In this document: positions 1 through 6,281 of the stretch, in pieces
How positions within the stretch are numbered: the stretch's first letter is position 1
How the letters are laid out: each line of letters begins with the position of its first letter
Source: Propionibacteriaceae bacterium
GTDB lineage: Bacteria; Actinomycetota; Actinomycetes; Propionibacteriales; Propionibacteriaceae
Length of the DNA stretch: 14,146 nt
Direction of reading: 5' to 3'
Assembly: GCA_003158895.1 (NCBI GenBank)
Contig: PMLO01000090.1
Span: forward strand, 1-14,146
Translations under genes and position numbers: made by a program
The notes under the pieces: model-generated
What the model was told of the DNA's origin: nothing
Seen by the model: only the letters and a program-made list of their open reading frames with translations
The model's database searches: none

Positions 1-72
1 TTGCGCTGACCCCTTGAATCCGCCCGCTCTCGGCCCGCCTGGGGTATCAAAACGCGGATTCGGTCGACAGAA
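1..72. other. Intergenic region downstream of osmC, with an 8-bp inverted repeat
   Basis: No coding sequence is supported here. GAATCCGC (16-23) and GCGGATTC (54-61) are exact inverse complements separated by 30 bases, lying just past the osmC stop codon. This could be a weak transcription-termination or mRNA 3'-end structure for the leftward osmC gene. The long loop and absence of a T-run make that uncertain. Confidence 0.25.
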
Positions 73-501
73 TCAAGCGTTGAAGCTGACCTCGAGGGTC
101 TTCTCGATGCCGGAGAGAGCCACGGAGACGGGGCACTCGGTCTTCGTCTTCTCGGCGAACTCGGTGAACGTCTCGGCTGTGATGCCCGGGACGGAGCCGA
201 CGACGGTGATCGTGGCGCCCGTGATGCCCGTACCGGGCTGGAACGTCACGCCGACCGTGGTGTCCAGGCTCGTGGGCGGGTTGCCTGCGCCCGTGAGCGC
301 GTGGGACAGCGCCATCGAGTAGCAGGTCGCCAGCGCGGCGGCCAGAAGCTCCTCAGGGTTGGTGGTTCCGGACCCGGCCTCTGCGCGAGCGCTCCAGGTC
401 ATGTCGAAGCTCGCAGCGCCAGAGGTGGTCAGGTCGGTCTTCCCGGACCCCTCGGTGAGCGAACCCTGCCAGTGCGTACGGGCGGTGCTAGTGGTTGCCA
501 T
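73..501 (-). CDS. osmC: OsmC-family peroxiredoxin (organic hydroperoxide resistance)
   Basis: Cytoplasmic 142-residue thiol peroxidase of the OsmC/Ohr superfamily, known to reduce organic hydroperoxides and peroxide during osmotic and oxidative stress. The two reactive cysteines of the family are visible: Cys60 in the helix motif LATCYSM and Cys123 in TECPVS. The preceding NPEELLAAALA and the N-terminal W-x-G-x-L segment resemble the OsmC branch rather than Ohr. Length is normal for the family. The ATG is supported by GGAG seven bases upstream (GGAGATCACGT-ATG on the minus strand). It is transcribed in the same direction as the uronate genes, but 289 bp of repeat-rich DNA separates it from uxuB, so it is probably its own transcription unit. 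Family assignment is secure; the natural peroxide substrate is not deducible. Confidence 0.93.
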   Translation of the reverse strand: MATTSTARTHWQGSLTEGSGKTDLTTSGAASFDMTWSARAEAGSGTTNPEELLAAALATCYSMALSHALTGAGNPPTSLDTTVGVTFQPGTGITGATITVVGSVPGITAETFTEFAEKTKTECPVSVALSGIEKTLEVSFNA

Positions 502-790
502 ACGTGATCTCCATTCGAGGGTTGGATCTTTCCATCGGCAACCGGGACAGCTTCGGACGTATTCCAGGCCGGCTACCCGGCTGGGTCTTCAAGAACCCCC
601 CGTCCGCATCCGCGAAACGGCGTATCCACGCGTACCAAACTGGCGGCACCTTCGGCCGTTTCGCGGCCCGGACTTCGCTTGACGCTGTGGATACGAGAGG
701 CCTGGGCGACCGGCTTCGCGCGGTCGCCGTTCAGGGTGCTGTCGCTGCCGCTCTCGGCTGGCTGTTGCGGGCTGGGTCTTGGCGGTTGGC
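502..790. repeat. Repeat-rich intergenic region between osmC and uxuB, with interleaved inverted repeats
   Basis: This spacer carries no convincing gene. It carries the osmC upstream region at its left end. CCGCGAAACGGC (610-621) pairs perfectly with GCCGTTTCGCGG (655-666). Immediately next to it, GTATCCACGCGT (622-633) pairs with ACGC-T-GTGGATAC (682-694) with a single bulged T. The arms therefore alternate A-B-A'-B', which permits either two competing hairpins or a pseudoknot-like fold. A third, simple hairpin lies at 705-728. An 11-base direct repeat GGCTGGGTCTT also occurs near 579-589 and 770-780. The region lies downstream of uxuB, so 3'-end processing or termination is the likeliest role. 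Confidence 0.5.
705..728 (-). terminator. Putative terminator hairpin downstream of uxuB
   Basis: GGCGACCG (705-712) and CGGTCGCC (721-728) form a perfect 8-bp GC-rich stem with an 8-base loop, about 63 bases past the uxuB stop codon. There is no U-tract after it in the leftward direction, as is common for actinobacterial terminators. The call rests on position and stem strength only. Confidence 0.4.
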
Positions 791-2155
791 TCAGGCAGCG
801 AGGATCTCGTGCATCTGGCGGAGCACCGTCGAAGCGACCACGTCGTTGTCGACGCCCAGCCACTTCAGTACGTTCGTGACGGTTTCCGCCTCGTCGTCGA
901 CCACGAGCGCTTTCACCTCGTCGGCGCGGAAGTCGTTGACTCCTACGGGTCCGTACCCGCGCAGATGAAGGATCCAGGCGGCGATGGGCCTTGTCGCACC
1001 GGGATTGACGATCCCCTTCTCGAGCTCGGCCGTCAACGTCGGGACGAACCGGATCGGGATCTTCTGGGACCCGTCGGCGGCGATCTGGCTGAGCAGGTGC
1101 TTGATGGACGGGTTCTCGAAGCGCTCCACGAGGGCCGCGCGGTACGCGGCAATCTGGTCGGCGGGCAGCGGCAGGTGCTGGACGGCGGCGTCCCACCACT
1201 CGTCGACCCAGCCGCGCAGCACGGGGTCGGTGATCGCCTCGTACACGGTCTCGCGTCCCATGATCGGGCCCGCGTACGCCATGAGCGAGTGCGAGCCGTT
1301 GAGCAGCCACAGCTTGCGGTGCTCGAACGGGACGATGTCGCCGACGAATGTCGCGCCGCTCTCCTCCCAGGCCGGCCGCGCGGCGACGAAGTCGCCCTCG
1401 ATGACCCACTCGGTGAACGGCTCGGTGACCACCGGCGCGCGATCGCACACACCAGTGAGATCTGTCACCGCTGCGATGTCCTCCTCGGTCGGACGCGGCG
1501 TGATCCGGTCGACCATCGTCGTGACGAAGCCCACCGAATCGTCGATCCAGTCGAGCAACGACGGGTCGACCTCGGTCGCGAGCTCTTCGACGACCCGACG
1601 CGTGATCGCTCCACTCTTCACGAGGTTGTCGCACGGCACGATCGTGATCGGCCCGGCACCCGCCTCGCGGCGCGCCAGCAGGCCGGCGACGAGCTTGCCG
1701 GGGGCGGTGGTGACGGTGCCCTCGAGAGGGGACCTCGTCAGCGCCTCGATGTCAGCGGCCACGGCGTCGTTGGCAAGATCGAGGGCGCCCGACGAGTCCT
1801 GCACGTAGCCGGCCTCGGTGATCGTCAGCGTGACGACGGTGACGTCCGGCGACGCGAAGTAGCCCCGCCAAGCCGCCAGGTCGTGGCCGGTGTGCACCGC
1901 CGACAGCGACGAGATGACCTCGGTCTGGACGTCCTTGCCCTGGACGACGAGCGTGTACAGGCAGTCCTGCGCCGACAGCTCGGCGACGTGGGTGTCCGTA
2001 CGACCCGAGAACGCCGCGATCCCCCAGTCCGACGAGCAGTGCTCGGTGTACCACGCGCTGTGCGCGCGGAAGAAGTTGCCGAGTCCGAGGTGGACGGTAC
2101 GGACGGGAGCGAGCGGCTTCCCGTACGTCGCCCGGGACAGAACGCGGTCACTCAA
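791..2155 (-). CDS. uxuB: Mannitol dehydrogenase family oxidoreductase, probable D-fructuronate reductase
   Basis: NAD(P)-dependent long-chain polyol/uronate dehydrogenase, 454 residues. An N-terminal Rossmann motif GLGNFFRAH is at 24-32. The family signature around MVDRITP is at 214-220. The catalytic motif K-x4-N-x2-H is present as K281, N286 and H289 (KLWLLNGSH). The family includes mannitol 2-dehydrogenase, tagaturonate reductase and fructuronate reductase. Its overlap with uxaC makes reduction of D-fructuronate to D-mannonate (UxuB) the best choice, with tagaturonate to altronate or mannitol oxidation possible. The start is TTG at 2155: it precedes the Rossmann fold at the normal distance, no other ATG/GTG/TTG fits, and it overlaps the uxaC stop by 8 nt, suggesting translational coupling. 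An open frame continues to 2500 but would overlap uxaC by 350 nt, so I reject that longer start. Confidence 0.87.
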   Translation of the reverse strand: MSDRVLSRATYGKPLAPVRTVHLGLGNFFRAHSAWYTEHCSSDWGIAAFSGRTDTHVAELSAQDCLYTLVVQGKDVQTEVISSLSAVHTGHDLAAWRGYFASPDVTVVTLTITEAGYVQDSSGALDLANDAVAADIEALTRSPLEGTVTTAPGKLVAGLLARREAGAGPITIVPCDNLVKSGAITRRVVEELATEVDPSLLDWIDDSVGFVTTMVDRITPRPTEEDIAAVTDLTGVCDRAPVVTEPFTEWVIEGDFVAARPAWEESGATFVGDIVPFEHRKLWLLNGSHSLMAYAGPIMGRETVYEAITDPVLRGWVDEWWDAAVQHLPLPADQIAAYRAALVERFENPSIKHLLSQIAADGSQKIPIRFVPTLTAELEKGIVNPGATRPIAAWILHLRGYGPVGVNDFRADEVKALVVDDEAETVTNVLKWLGVDNDVVASTVLRQMHEILAA

Positions 2156-3566
2156 GGCGGAACACCGACTTGGGCTGTACTGCCACCAGGTCGTGGATGA
2201 TCTCGAGCGCCTCGTCTTCTTCGAGCCGGTAGTCGACGACGAGCTCGGCGAGGTGGACGCTGTCGACGCGACGGGACATGTCGTGGCGGGCCGGGATCGA
2301 CAGGAACGCGCGGGTGTCGTCGATGAAGCCCGACGTCTTCGTGAACCCGGCAGGCTCGGTGATGGCCTTGCGGAAGCGCTTGATCGCGTCGGGCGCGTCG
2401 ATGAACCACCACGGAACACCCACGTACATCGACGGGTAGAAGCCCGCCAGCGGGCCGAGCTCGCGTCCGTAGATCGTCTCGTCCATCGTGAACACGACAA
2501 GGCGGAACGTCGGGTTCGTGCCGAACGCGTCCAGCATCGGCCGCAGCGCGCGGGTCGCCTCGACGGTCATCGGGATGTCAGCGCCCACATCCGGTCCGTA
2601 CGTCTCGAAGGTCTCCGTGTGATGGTTGCGGTACGACGCGGGATGCAGCGTCATGACCAGGCCGTCCTCGGAGGCCATGCGGGCCATCTCGAACACCATC
2701 GTGCGGCGCAGCGCGTCTCCCTCGGCTGAGGTGATCTGCCCGGCGCGAGCCTTCCGGTACACACGGCTCGCCTCGTTGGCCGGCAGCGGTGTCGTGTCGA
2801 GGTCGAGGTGCGCGTGGTCGCTGGAGACGGCGCCGTTGGCCTTGAAGTAGGCCCGGCGGTTCTCCATCGCCTTGATCCAGCCCTCGTACGTGTCGGTATT
2901 GATCCCGGACGCGGTCGCCAGGTTGTCCACGAGGCCCGTCCAGCCGTCGCGGGCTGGCTCGAGATAGCGGTCCGGGCGGAACGTCGGCGCGATCCGGCGG
3001 GTGAACGTCGGGTCGGCCGCCAGCTGCTGGTGATAGTGCAGGTCGTCGCACGGGTCGTCGGTCGTGGCCATGAACGAGATGTCGAACCGGTCGAGGAGCT
3101 GCCGTGGGCGGAAGTCGGGTTCCGCCAGCGTCGCAGCGATCTTGTCGTAGATCGCATCCGCCGTCTCGGCCGAGGGCCGGACGTCCACGCCGAAGATCTC
3201 GACGAGCTCGGACTCCATCCAGTACCGGACCGGCGTGCCGCGGAAGACCGGCCAGTGGGTGCAGAACGTACGCCACGCCTCACGGGCCTCTGCGGCGCTC
3301 AGCGTGGCCTTGCCCGGCGGGACACCGAGGCTCGACAGCTGCACACCGTGGGTGTGCAGGAGGCGGTTGATGTAGTGGTCGGGGCTGAGCAGCAGGCTCG
3401 TGGGGTCGGTCCACGGAGTGTTGTCGGCGATCCACTGCGGAGGTACGTGACCGTGCGGGGAGATGATCGGCAGGTCCTTCACCGTCTCGTACAGGCGGCG
3501 CGCCACATCGCGGGTCGTCGTCTCAGCGGGGAACAGCCGGTCAGGGTGAAGCGTCAGCGCAGGCAT
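2148..3566 (-). CDS. uxaC: Uronate isomerase (glucuronate/galacturonate isomerase)
   Basis: Cytoplasmic amidohydrolase-superfamily enzyme that interconverts D-glucuronate and D-fructuronate, or D-galacturonate and D-tagaturonate; first step of hexuronate catabolism. At 472 residues it has the usual family length. Visible hallmarks are the metal-binding HxH at H38/H40 (SPHGH), DHYINRLLHTHG soon after, an APTFRPD segment, VPWWFIDAPDAIKRF, and the C-terminal SGFIDDTRAFLS followed by ARHDMSRR. The ATG at 3566 places the HGH motif where expected; the frame stays open to an ATG at 3662, but that would run through the divergent promoter region into the neighbouring gene. It is first in a leftward pair with the reductase and divergent from the LarA homologue, 86 bp away. 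No own UxuA or UxaA dehydratase is in the window, which leaves the fate of the aldonate product open. Confidence 0.95.
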   Translation of the reverse strand: MPALTLHPDRLFPAETTTRDVARRLYETVKDLPIISPHGHVPPQWIADNTPWTDPTSLLLSPDHYINRLLHTHGVQLSSLGVPPGKATLSAAEAREAWRTFCTHWPVFRGTPVRYWMESELVEIFGVDVRPSAETADAIYDKIAATLAEPDFRPRQLLDRFDISFMATTDDPCDDLHYHQQLAADPTFTRRIAPTFRPDRYLEPARDGWTGLVDNLATASGINTDTYEGWIKAMENRRAYFKANGAVSSDHAHLDLDTTPLPANEASRVYRKARAGQITSAEGDALRRTMVFEMARMASEDGLVMTLHPASYRNHHTETFETYGPDVGADIPMTVEATRALRPMLDAFGTNPTFRLVVFTMDETIYGRELGPLAGFYPSMYVGVPWWFIDAPDAIKRFRKAITEPAGFTKTSGFIDDTRAFLSIPARHDMSRRVDSVHLAELVVDYRLEEDEALEIIHDLVAVQPKSVFRLE

Positions 3567-3652
3567 GCAGCCATCTTCGCGTGGCAACACTCGGCGGTGA
3601 CGGCCTTGCAGAAGATTGCCCGTTGTACGGTCGAGACAAAACAGGAGGACGC
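3567..3652. promoter_or_regulatory. Divergent promoter region of uxaC-uxuB and the LarA homologue
   Basis: This 86-bp spacer must carry promoters for both directions, and an operator is expected because a LacI-type gene lies in the locus. I cannot assign -35/-10 boxes with confidence. A short word TGGCAACA (3582-3589) recurs upstream of the lacI-type gene at 5975-5982, but one shared 8-mer in two regions of this size is not significant. A strong ribosome-binding site AGGAGG (3643-3648) precedes the GTG at 3653. Confidence 0.5.
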
Positions 3653-4921
3653 GTGACGACACCCATTCCGGTCGAGGTCATCGGCGGAGCCCACCAGCAC
3701 GTCGCCGACGCGGAGCTCGCCGAGTTCGTACAGCGCAACCTCGCTCCCCTGCCGCTGGACGGCAAGGACGTCGTGCTGGTCGTACCTGACGGCACCCGCA
3801 GCATGCCGTTGCCGCTCGTGATCGGCATCGTGCACGAGGCGCTGATCGGCCGCGTCGCGAAGCTGACGGCCGTGATCGCGCTGGGCACCCACTCGTACAT
3901 GGAGCCTCACGAGATCGAGCGCATGTTCGGCGCGGAGCCGGGAGGGCTCGACGCCCTCTATCCAGGTCTGGAGATCGTCAACCACGAGTGGGCGAAGCCG
4001 AGCGAGATCGTCTCCGTCGGGCGGCTGAGCGCGGACCAGATCTCAGAGCTGAGTCGCGGCGCGATGCACGAGGCGGTCGAGGTCGAGCTCAACCGGCGGA
4101 TCGTCGAGAGCGACTATGCGATCGTCATCGGGCCCGTGTTCCCCCACGAGGTGGTCGGGATCTCCGGCGGCAACAAGTACTTCATCCCCGGCTGCGCGAC
4201 CCACGACATCATCGACCTGTCCCACTGGGTCGGCGCTCTCATCGGCGTCGAGGGCATGATCGGGGTCACGGGGATAACGCCCGTCCGCGCGATCATCAAC
4301 GCCGGCAGCGAGCTGATCCCTACCGAGCGGCTCGCGCTGTGCCTGGTGGTCGAGTCGGGTACCGGCTTGCTGGAGGCTGCGGCGTTCGGTACGTCCGAGG
4401 ATGCGTGGGCCGCCACCGCGCCGATCGCCGCCGAGAGCCACATCGTCTACACCGACACCCCGTACACGACGTTCCTCGCGATGATGCCGACCAGGTACGA
4501 CGACATCTGGACCGCCGCGAAGGGCTGCTACAAGGCGCAGCCGGCGATGGCGGACGGCGGCGAGGTCATCATCTATGCGCCGCACGTCACCGAGGTGTCC
4601 GAGACCCACCACGAGATCTACGACATCGGCTACCACTGCATCGACTACTTCACCAAGCAGTGGGACCGCTTCCAGGACATCCCCAAGGGCGTACTGGCGC
4701 ACTCCACGCACGTGCGCGGCGCTGGGACGTACGACCCCGTGACCGGGGTGGAGACGAACCGCATCCACGTCACGCTGGCGACCGGCATCCCCCGCGAGGT
4801 GTGCGAACAGGTCAACCTCGGCTACCTCGACCCCGCGAGCATCGACATCGAGGCCTGGAAGGCCGACCCCGAGATCATGGTCGTCGAGAACGCCGGCGAG
4901 GTCCTGTACAGGCTGCGCTGA
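3653..4921 (+). CDS. LarA-superfamily nickel-pincer racemase/epimerase, possible aldonate 2-epimerase
   Basis: 422-residue homologue of lactate racemase LarA, whose members carry a nickel-pincer nucleotide and invert the alpha-carbon of 2-hydroxy acids. Key positions are recognisable: D46 and R49 in PDGTRSMP (LarA D72/R75), H80 in LGTHSYME (H108), then H165, K175 and H191 in PHEVVGISGGNK and DLSHW. The 10- and 16-residue spacings equal those of LarA H174, cofactor-bearing K184 and Ni-ligand H200. A lysine-rich AAKGCYK (near 290) precedes DGGEVIIYAP as in LarA. The gap between H80 and H165 is longer than in LarA by about 19 residues, so the substrate pocket may differ. GTG 3653 is chosen over the ATG at 3581 because AGGAGG stands just before it and the longer version would overlap uxaC. 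Beside uxaC and uxuB, and without a mannonate dehydratase, a mannonate/gluconate 2-epimerase role is my inference. The cofactor genes larB, larC and larE are not here. Confidence 0.88.
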   Translation: MTTPIPVEVIGGAHQHVADAELAEFVQRNLAPLPLDGKDVVLVVPDGTRSMPLPLVIGIVHEALIGRVAKLTAVIALGTHSYMEPHEIERMFGAEPGGLDALYPGLEIVNHEWAKPSEIVSVGRLSADQISELSRGAMHEAVEVELNRRIVESDYAIVIGPVFPHEVVGISGGNKYFIPGCATHDIIDLSHWVGALIGVEGMIGVTGITPVRAIINAGSELIPTERLALCLVVESGTGLLEAAAFGTSEDAWAATAPIAAESHIVYTDTPYTTFLAMMPTRYDDIWTAAKGCYKAQPAMADGGEVIIYAPHVTEVSETHHEIYDIGYHCIDYFTKQWDRFQDIPKGVLAHSTHVRGAGTYDPVTGVETNRIHVTLATGIPREVCEQVNLGYLDPASIDIEAWKADPEIMVVENAGEVLYRLR

Positions 4922-4930
4922 CGTCGAGGC

Positions 4931-5947
4931 TCAGGCGCGCGGGGCGGCCGTGGACTCGCGGACGATCAGCCGTACGGGCACCAGGGTCGGTGCGTCGCCG
5001 CGCGGCCTGGCGCCGCCGATCATCGCCAGCACCTGCCGGATCGCGGTCTCGCCGATCGTGGTCAGCGGCGCGGCGACGGTGGTCAACCGTGGCGTGACAA
5101 GGTCGGATGCGAACGTGTTGTCGAAGCCCACGACGCTGATGTCGTGCGGAACCCGTACGCCGCGCGCCTTGAGGCCGCGCATGAGGCCCATGGCCATCAC
5201 GTCGTTGTAGCAGACCACGGCCTTCACGCCACGGGAGACGACTTCGTCGGCGGCATGATGCCCGCCCTCGACGGTCGGGATCGCCGCGGTCAGCCGCGTC
5301 TCGCGCAGCCCGAGCTCGGCAGCCGCCTCGCGCATCGCGAGCCAGCGGATCCCGTTCATCCACGACGCCTCGGGACCGGGTAGGTAGTAGATGTGACGGT
5401 GGCCCAGGGTGGCGAGGTGCTCGATGGCTCGGCGCATGCCGCGCGGCGAGTCGGGGATCACGCATGCCAGCCCGCCGACCTGGCGGTTCAGCACGACGAC
5501 CGGCGTGCTCTTGGACACGCTGCGCAGGACGGTGTCGGACGTACGGGTCGAGGCGATCACCATCCCGGAGACCAACGGCAGCACGCGGGAGAGGTTCTGC
5601 CGCTCGATCGTCTCGGACTCCTGGGCGTCGATCAGGAGCAGCGTGTACCCGGCGCGCGCCGCCGCCCACTCCGCGCCGCGCAGGATGCCGAAGTAGAACG
5701 GGTTCGTGACGTCAGCCGTAGCCAGGGCGATGAGCTTGTTATTCTGCGGCGATGTGGGGCGGAAGACACCGTCCACGCGGTAGCCCAGCTGGGCGGCCAC
5801 CTCGCGTACATGGTCAGCGGTCCGTACGGAGACCCGACCCGGTCTGGAGAACGTCCGCGACACAGTCGACGGACTCACGCCAGCCGCATCAGCCACCTCG
5901 TAGATCGTCGCCGGTCGTCCCGGGTCGTTCGTGTCATCGGCGGCCAC
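4931..5947 (-). CDS. LacI-family transcriptional repressor
   Basis: 338-residue regulator with an N-terminal LacI helix-turn-helix and hinge at about 13-60 (ATIYEVADAAGVSPSTVSR then a conserved LGYRVD) and a periplasmic-binding-protein-like sugar-sensing domain (IALATADVTNPFYFGILRG onward, NDVMAMGLMRGL, ISVVGFDN, TPRLTTV). It probably senses a hexuronate or aldonate intermediate and represses the neighbouring catabolic genes. The start is GTG at 5947: an in-frame TAG lies just upstream and no ATG follows before the HTH. The stop faces that of the LarA homologue with only 9 bp between, and the gene is divergent from gnd across a 334-bp gap full of inverted repeats, where autoregulatory operators may lie. 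Family certain; effector and targets inferred from location. Confidence 0.93.
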   Translation of the reverse strand: MAADDTNDPGRPATIYEVADAAGVSPSTVSRTFSRPGRVSVRTADHVREVAAQLGYRVDGVFRPTSPQNNKLIALATADVTNPFYFGILRGAEWAAARAGYTLLLIDAQESETIERQNLSRVLPLVSGMVIASTRTSDTVLRSVSKSTPVVVLNRQVGGLACVIPDSPRGMRRAIEHLATLGHRHIYYLPGPEASWMNGIRWLAMREAAAELGLRETRLTAAIPTVEGGHHAADEVVSRGVKAVVCYNDVMAMGLMRGLKARGVRVPHDISVVGFDNTFASDLVTPRLTTVAAPLTTIGETAIRQVLAMIGGARPRGDAPTLVPVRLIVRESTAAPRA

Positions 5948-5969
5948 GCTCGGAGTCTACGACCTTGCA

Positions 5970-5987
5970 ACTCCTGGCAACAGGAGT
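5970..5987. repeat. 18-base hairpin upstream of the lacI-type gene
   Basis: ACTCCTG and CAGGAGT form a perfect 7-bp stem around GCAA. Read on the plus strand the loop is a GNRA tetraloop closed by G-C; on the minus strand it would be UUGC. It lies 23-40 bases upstream of the GTG start of the repressor gene. It may be an operator for autoregulation or an RNA hairpin. Confidence 0.6.
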
Positions 5988-5991
5988 GGAC

Positions 5992-6097
5992 GGGGCCGTC
6001 GGTTCATCACGTTAACCAGGTCATTTGTACGTTCTCATGGCGGATCCGCCATGAGAACGTATGACTCGCCTACTCAACATGATGAACCGGCCGTCTC
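5992..6097. repeat. Large concentric palindrome with a perfect 34-bp core
   Basis: The core 6028-6061 is a perfect 34-bp palindrome; its left half-arm is TACGTTCTCATGGCGGA and the centre (between 6044 and 6045) is GGATCC. A second pair of arms, CGGTTCATCA (6000-6009) and TGATGAACCG (6080-6089), is perfectly complementary and shares exactly the same centre. Between these, 9 of 18 positions pair and 3 more are G-U in plus-strand RNA. Outside them, 5992-5999 against 6090-6097 gives 4 pairs and 3 G-U. Over 53 position pairs I count 40 Watson-Crick, 6 wobble and 7 mismatches. Function is unknown; the candidates are a large operator, a structured leader RNA of gnd, or a decayed palindromic mobile element. 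Confidence 0.85.
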
Positions 6098-6127
6098 ACC
6101 GCCCCCCAGCACGACGGTCCCCACTGG

Positions 6128-6142
6128 CCGCTGGCACAGCGG
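6128..6142. repeat. Short hairpin in the gnd upstream region
   Basis: CCGCTG (6128-6133) and CAGCGG (6137-6142) are perfect inverse complements around a GCA spacer. The hairpin sits between the two copies of the direct 9-mer ACTGGCCGC, the first of which overlaps its left arm. It could be an operator half-site pair or part of a leader RNA structure; no function can be assigned. Confidence 0.45.
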
Positions 6143-6281
6143 AAACTGGCCGCAACACCCGGCGGGTCCGTTGGCCTGCACGAGAGACTGTGGTCGAGAT
6201 CAGTACCTGACCTTCCTGCGCCTCGTACCCAGCATGGTCAGCGTGGGATCATTCGACAACCTGCAAGCACCGAGGAGTGCA

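Larger units (their letters stand above)
5948..6281. other. 334-bp divergent intergenic region with clustered inverted repeats
   Basis: This is the only gene-free stretch above 300 bases. It separates the leftward lacI-type gene from the rightward gnd and so must hold both promoters. Three inverted-repeat structures are packed into 5970-6142: a hairpin at 5970-5987, a large concentric palindrome at 5992-6097, and a hairpin at 6128-6142. The 9-mer ACTGGCCGC is directly repeated at 6123-6131 and 6145-6153, 22 bp apart. The frame of gnd happens to stay open across the whole gap, including an ATG at 6051 inside the palindrome, but codon content is not gene-like and no ribosome-binding site precedes that ATG. 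I cannot assign -35/-10 boxes securely. Confidence 0.6.

Noticed and set aside
573..1634. Long minus-strand open frame antisense-shifted against uxuB
   Set aside because: Arg/Gly/Ala-rich composition with no family motifs; it is an out-of-frame shadow of the reductase gene.
2156..2500. Reductase frame stays open upstream to an ATG at 2500, giving a 569-residue protein
   Set aside because: The extra 115 residues overlap the well-conserved C-terminus of uxaC in another frame, are Ser/Arg/Thr-rich shadow-like sequence, and precede a normal family N-terminus.
3582..3589. TGGCAACA shared by the uxaC/LarA spacer and the lacI-type upstream hairpin (5975-5982) as a LacI operator
   Set aside because: A single shared 8-mer between two regions of this size is expected about once by chance, and the copy at 3582 is not palindromic.
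3988..5097. 369-residue plus-strand open frame overlapping the LarA homologue and the lacI-type gene
   Set aside because: Arg-rich shadow frame of two well-supported genes; no recognisable domain.
5992..6097. Transcription terminator for gnd or the lacI-type gene
   Set aside because: The structure lies upstream of both genes, which diverge from it, so it cannot terminate either; only a premature-termination leader role would be possible.
5931..6281. N-terminal extension of 6-phosphogluconate dehydrogenase, including an ATG at 6051 inside the palindrome
   Set aside because: The ATG at 6282 has a good GAGGAG site and gives the standard N-terminus; the upstream open frame is explained by high GC content and lacks a ribosome-binding site.
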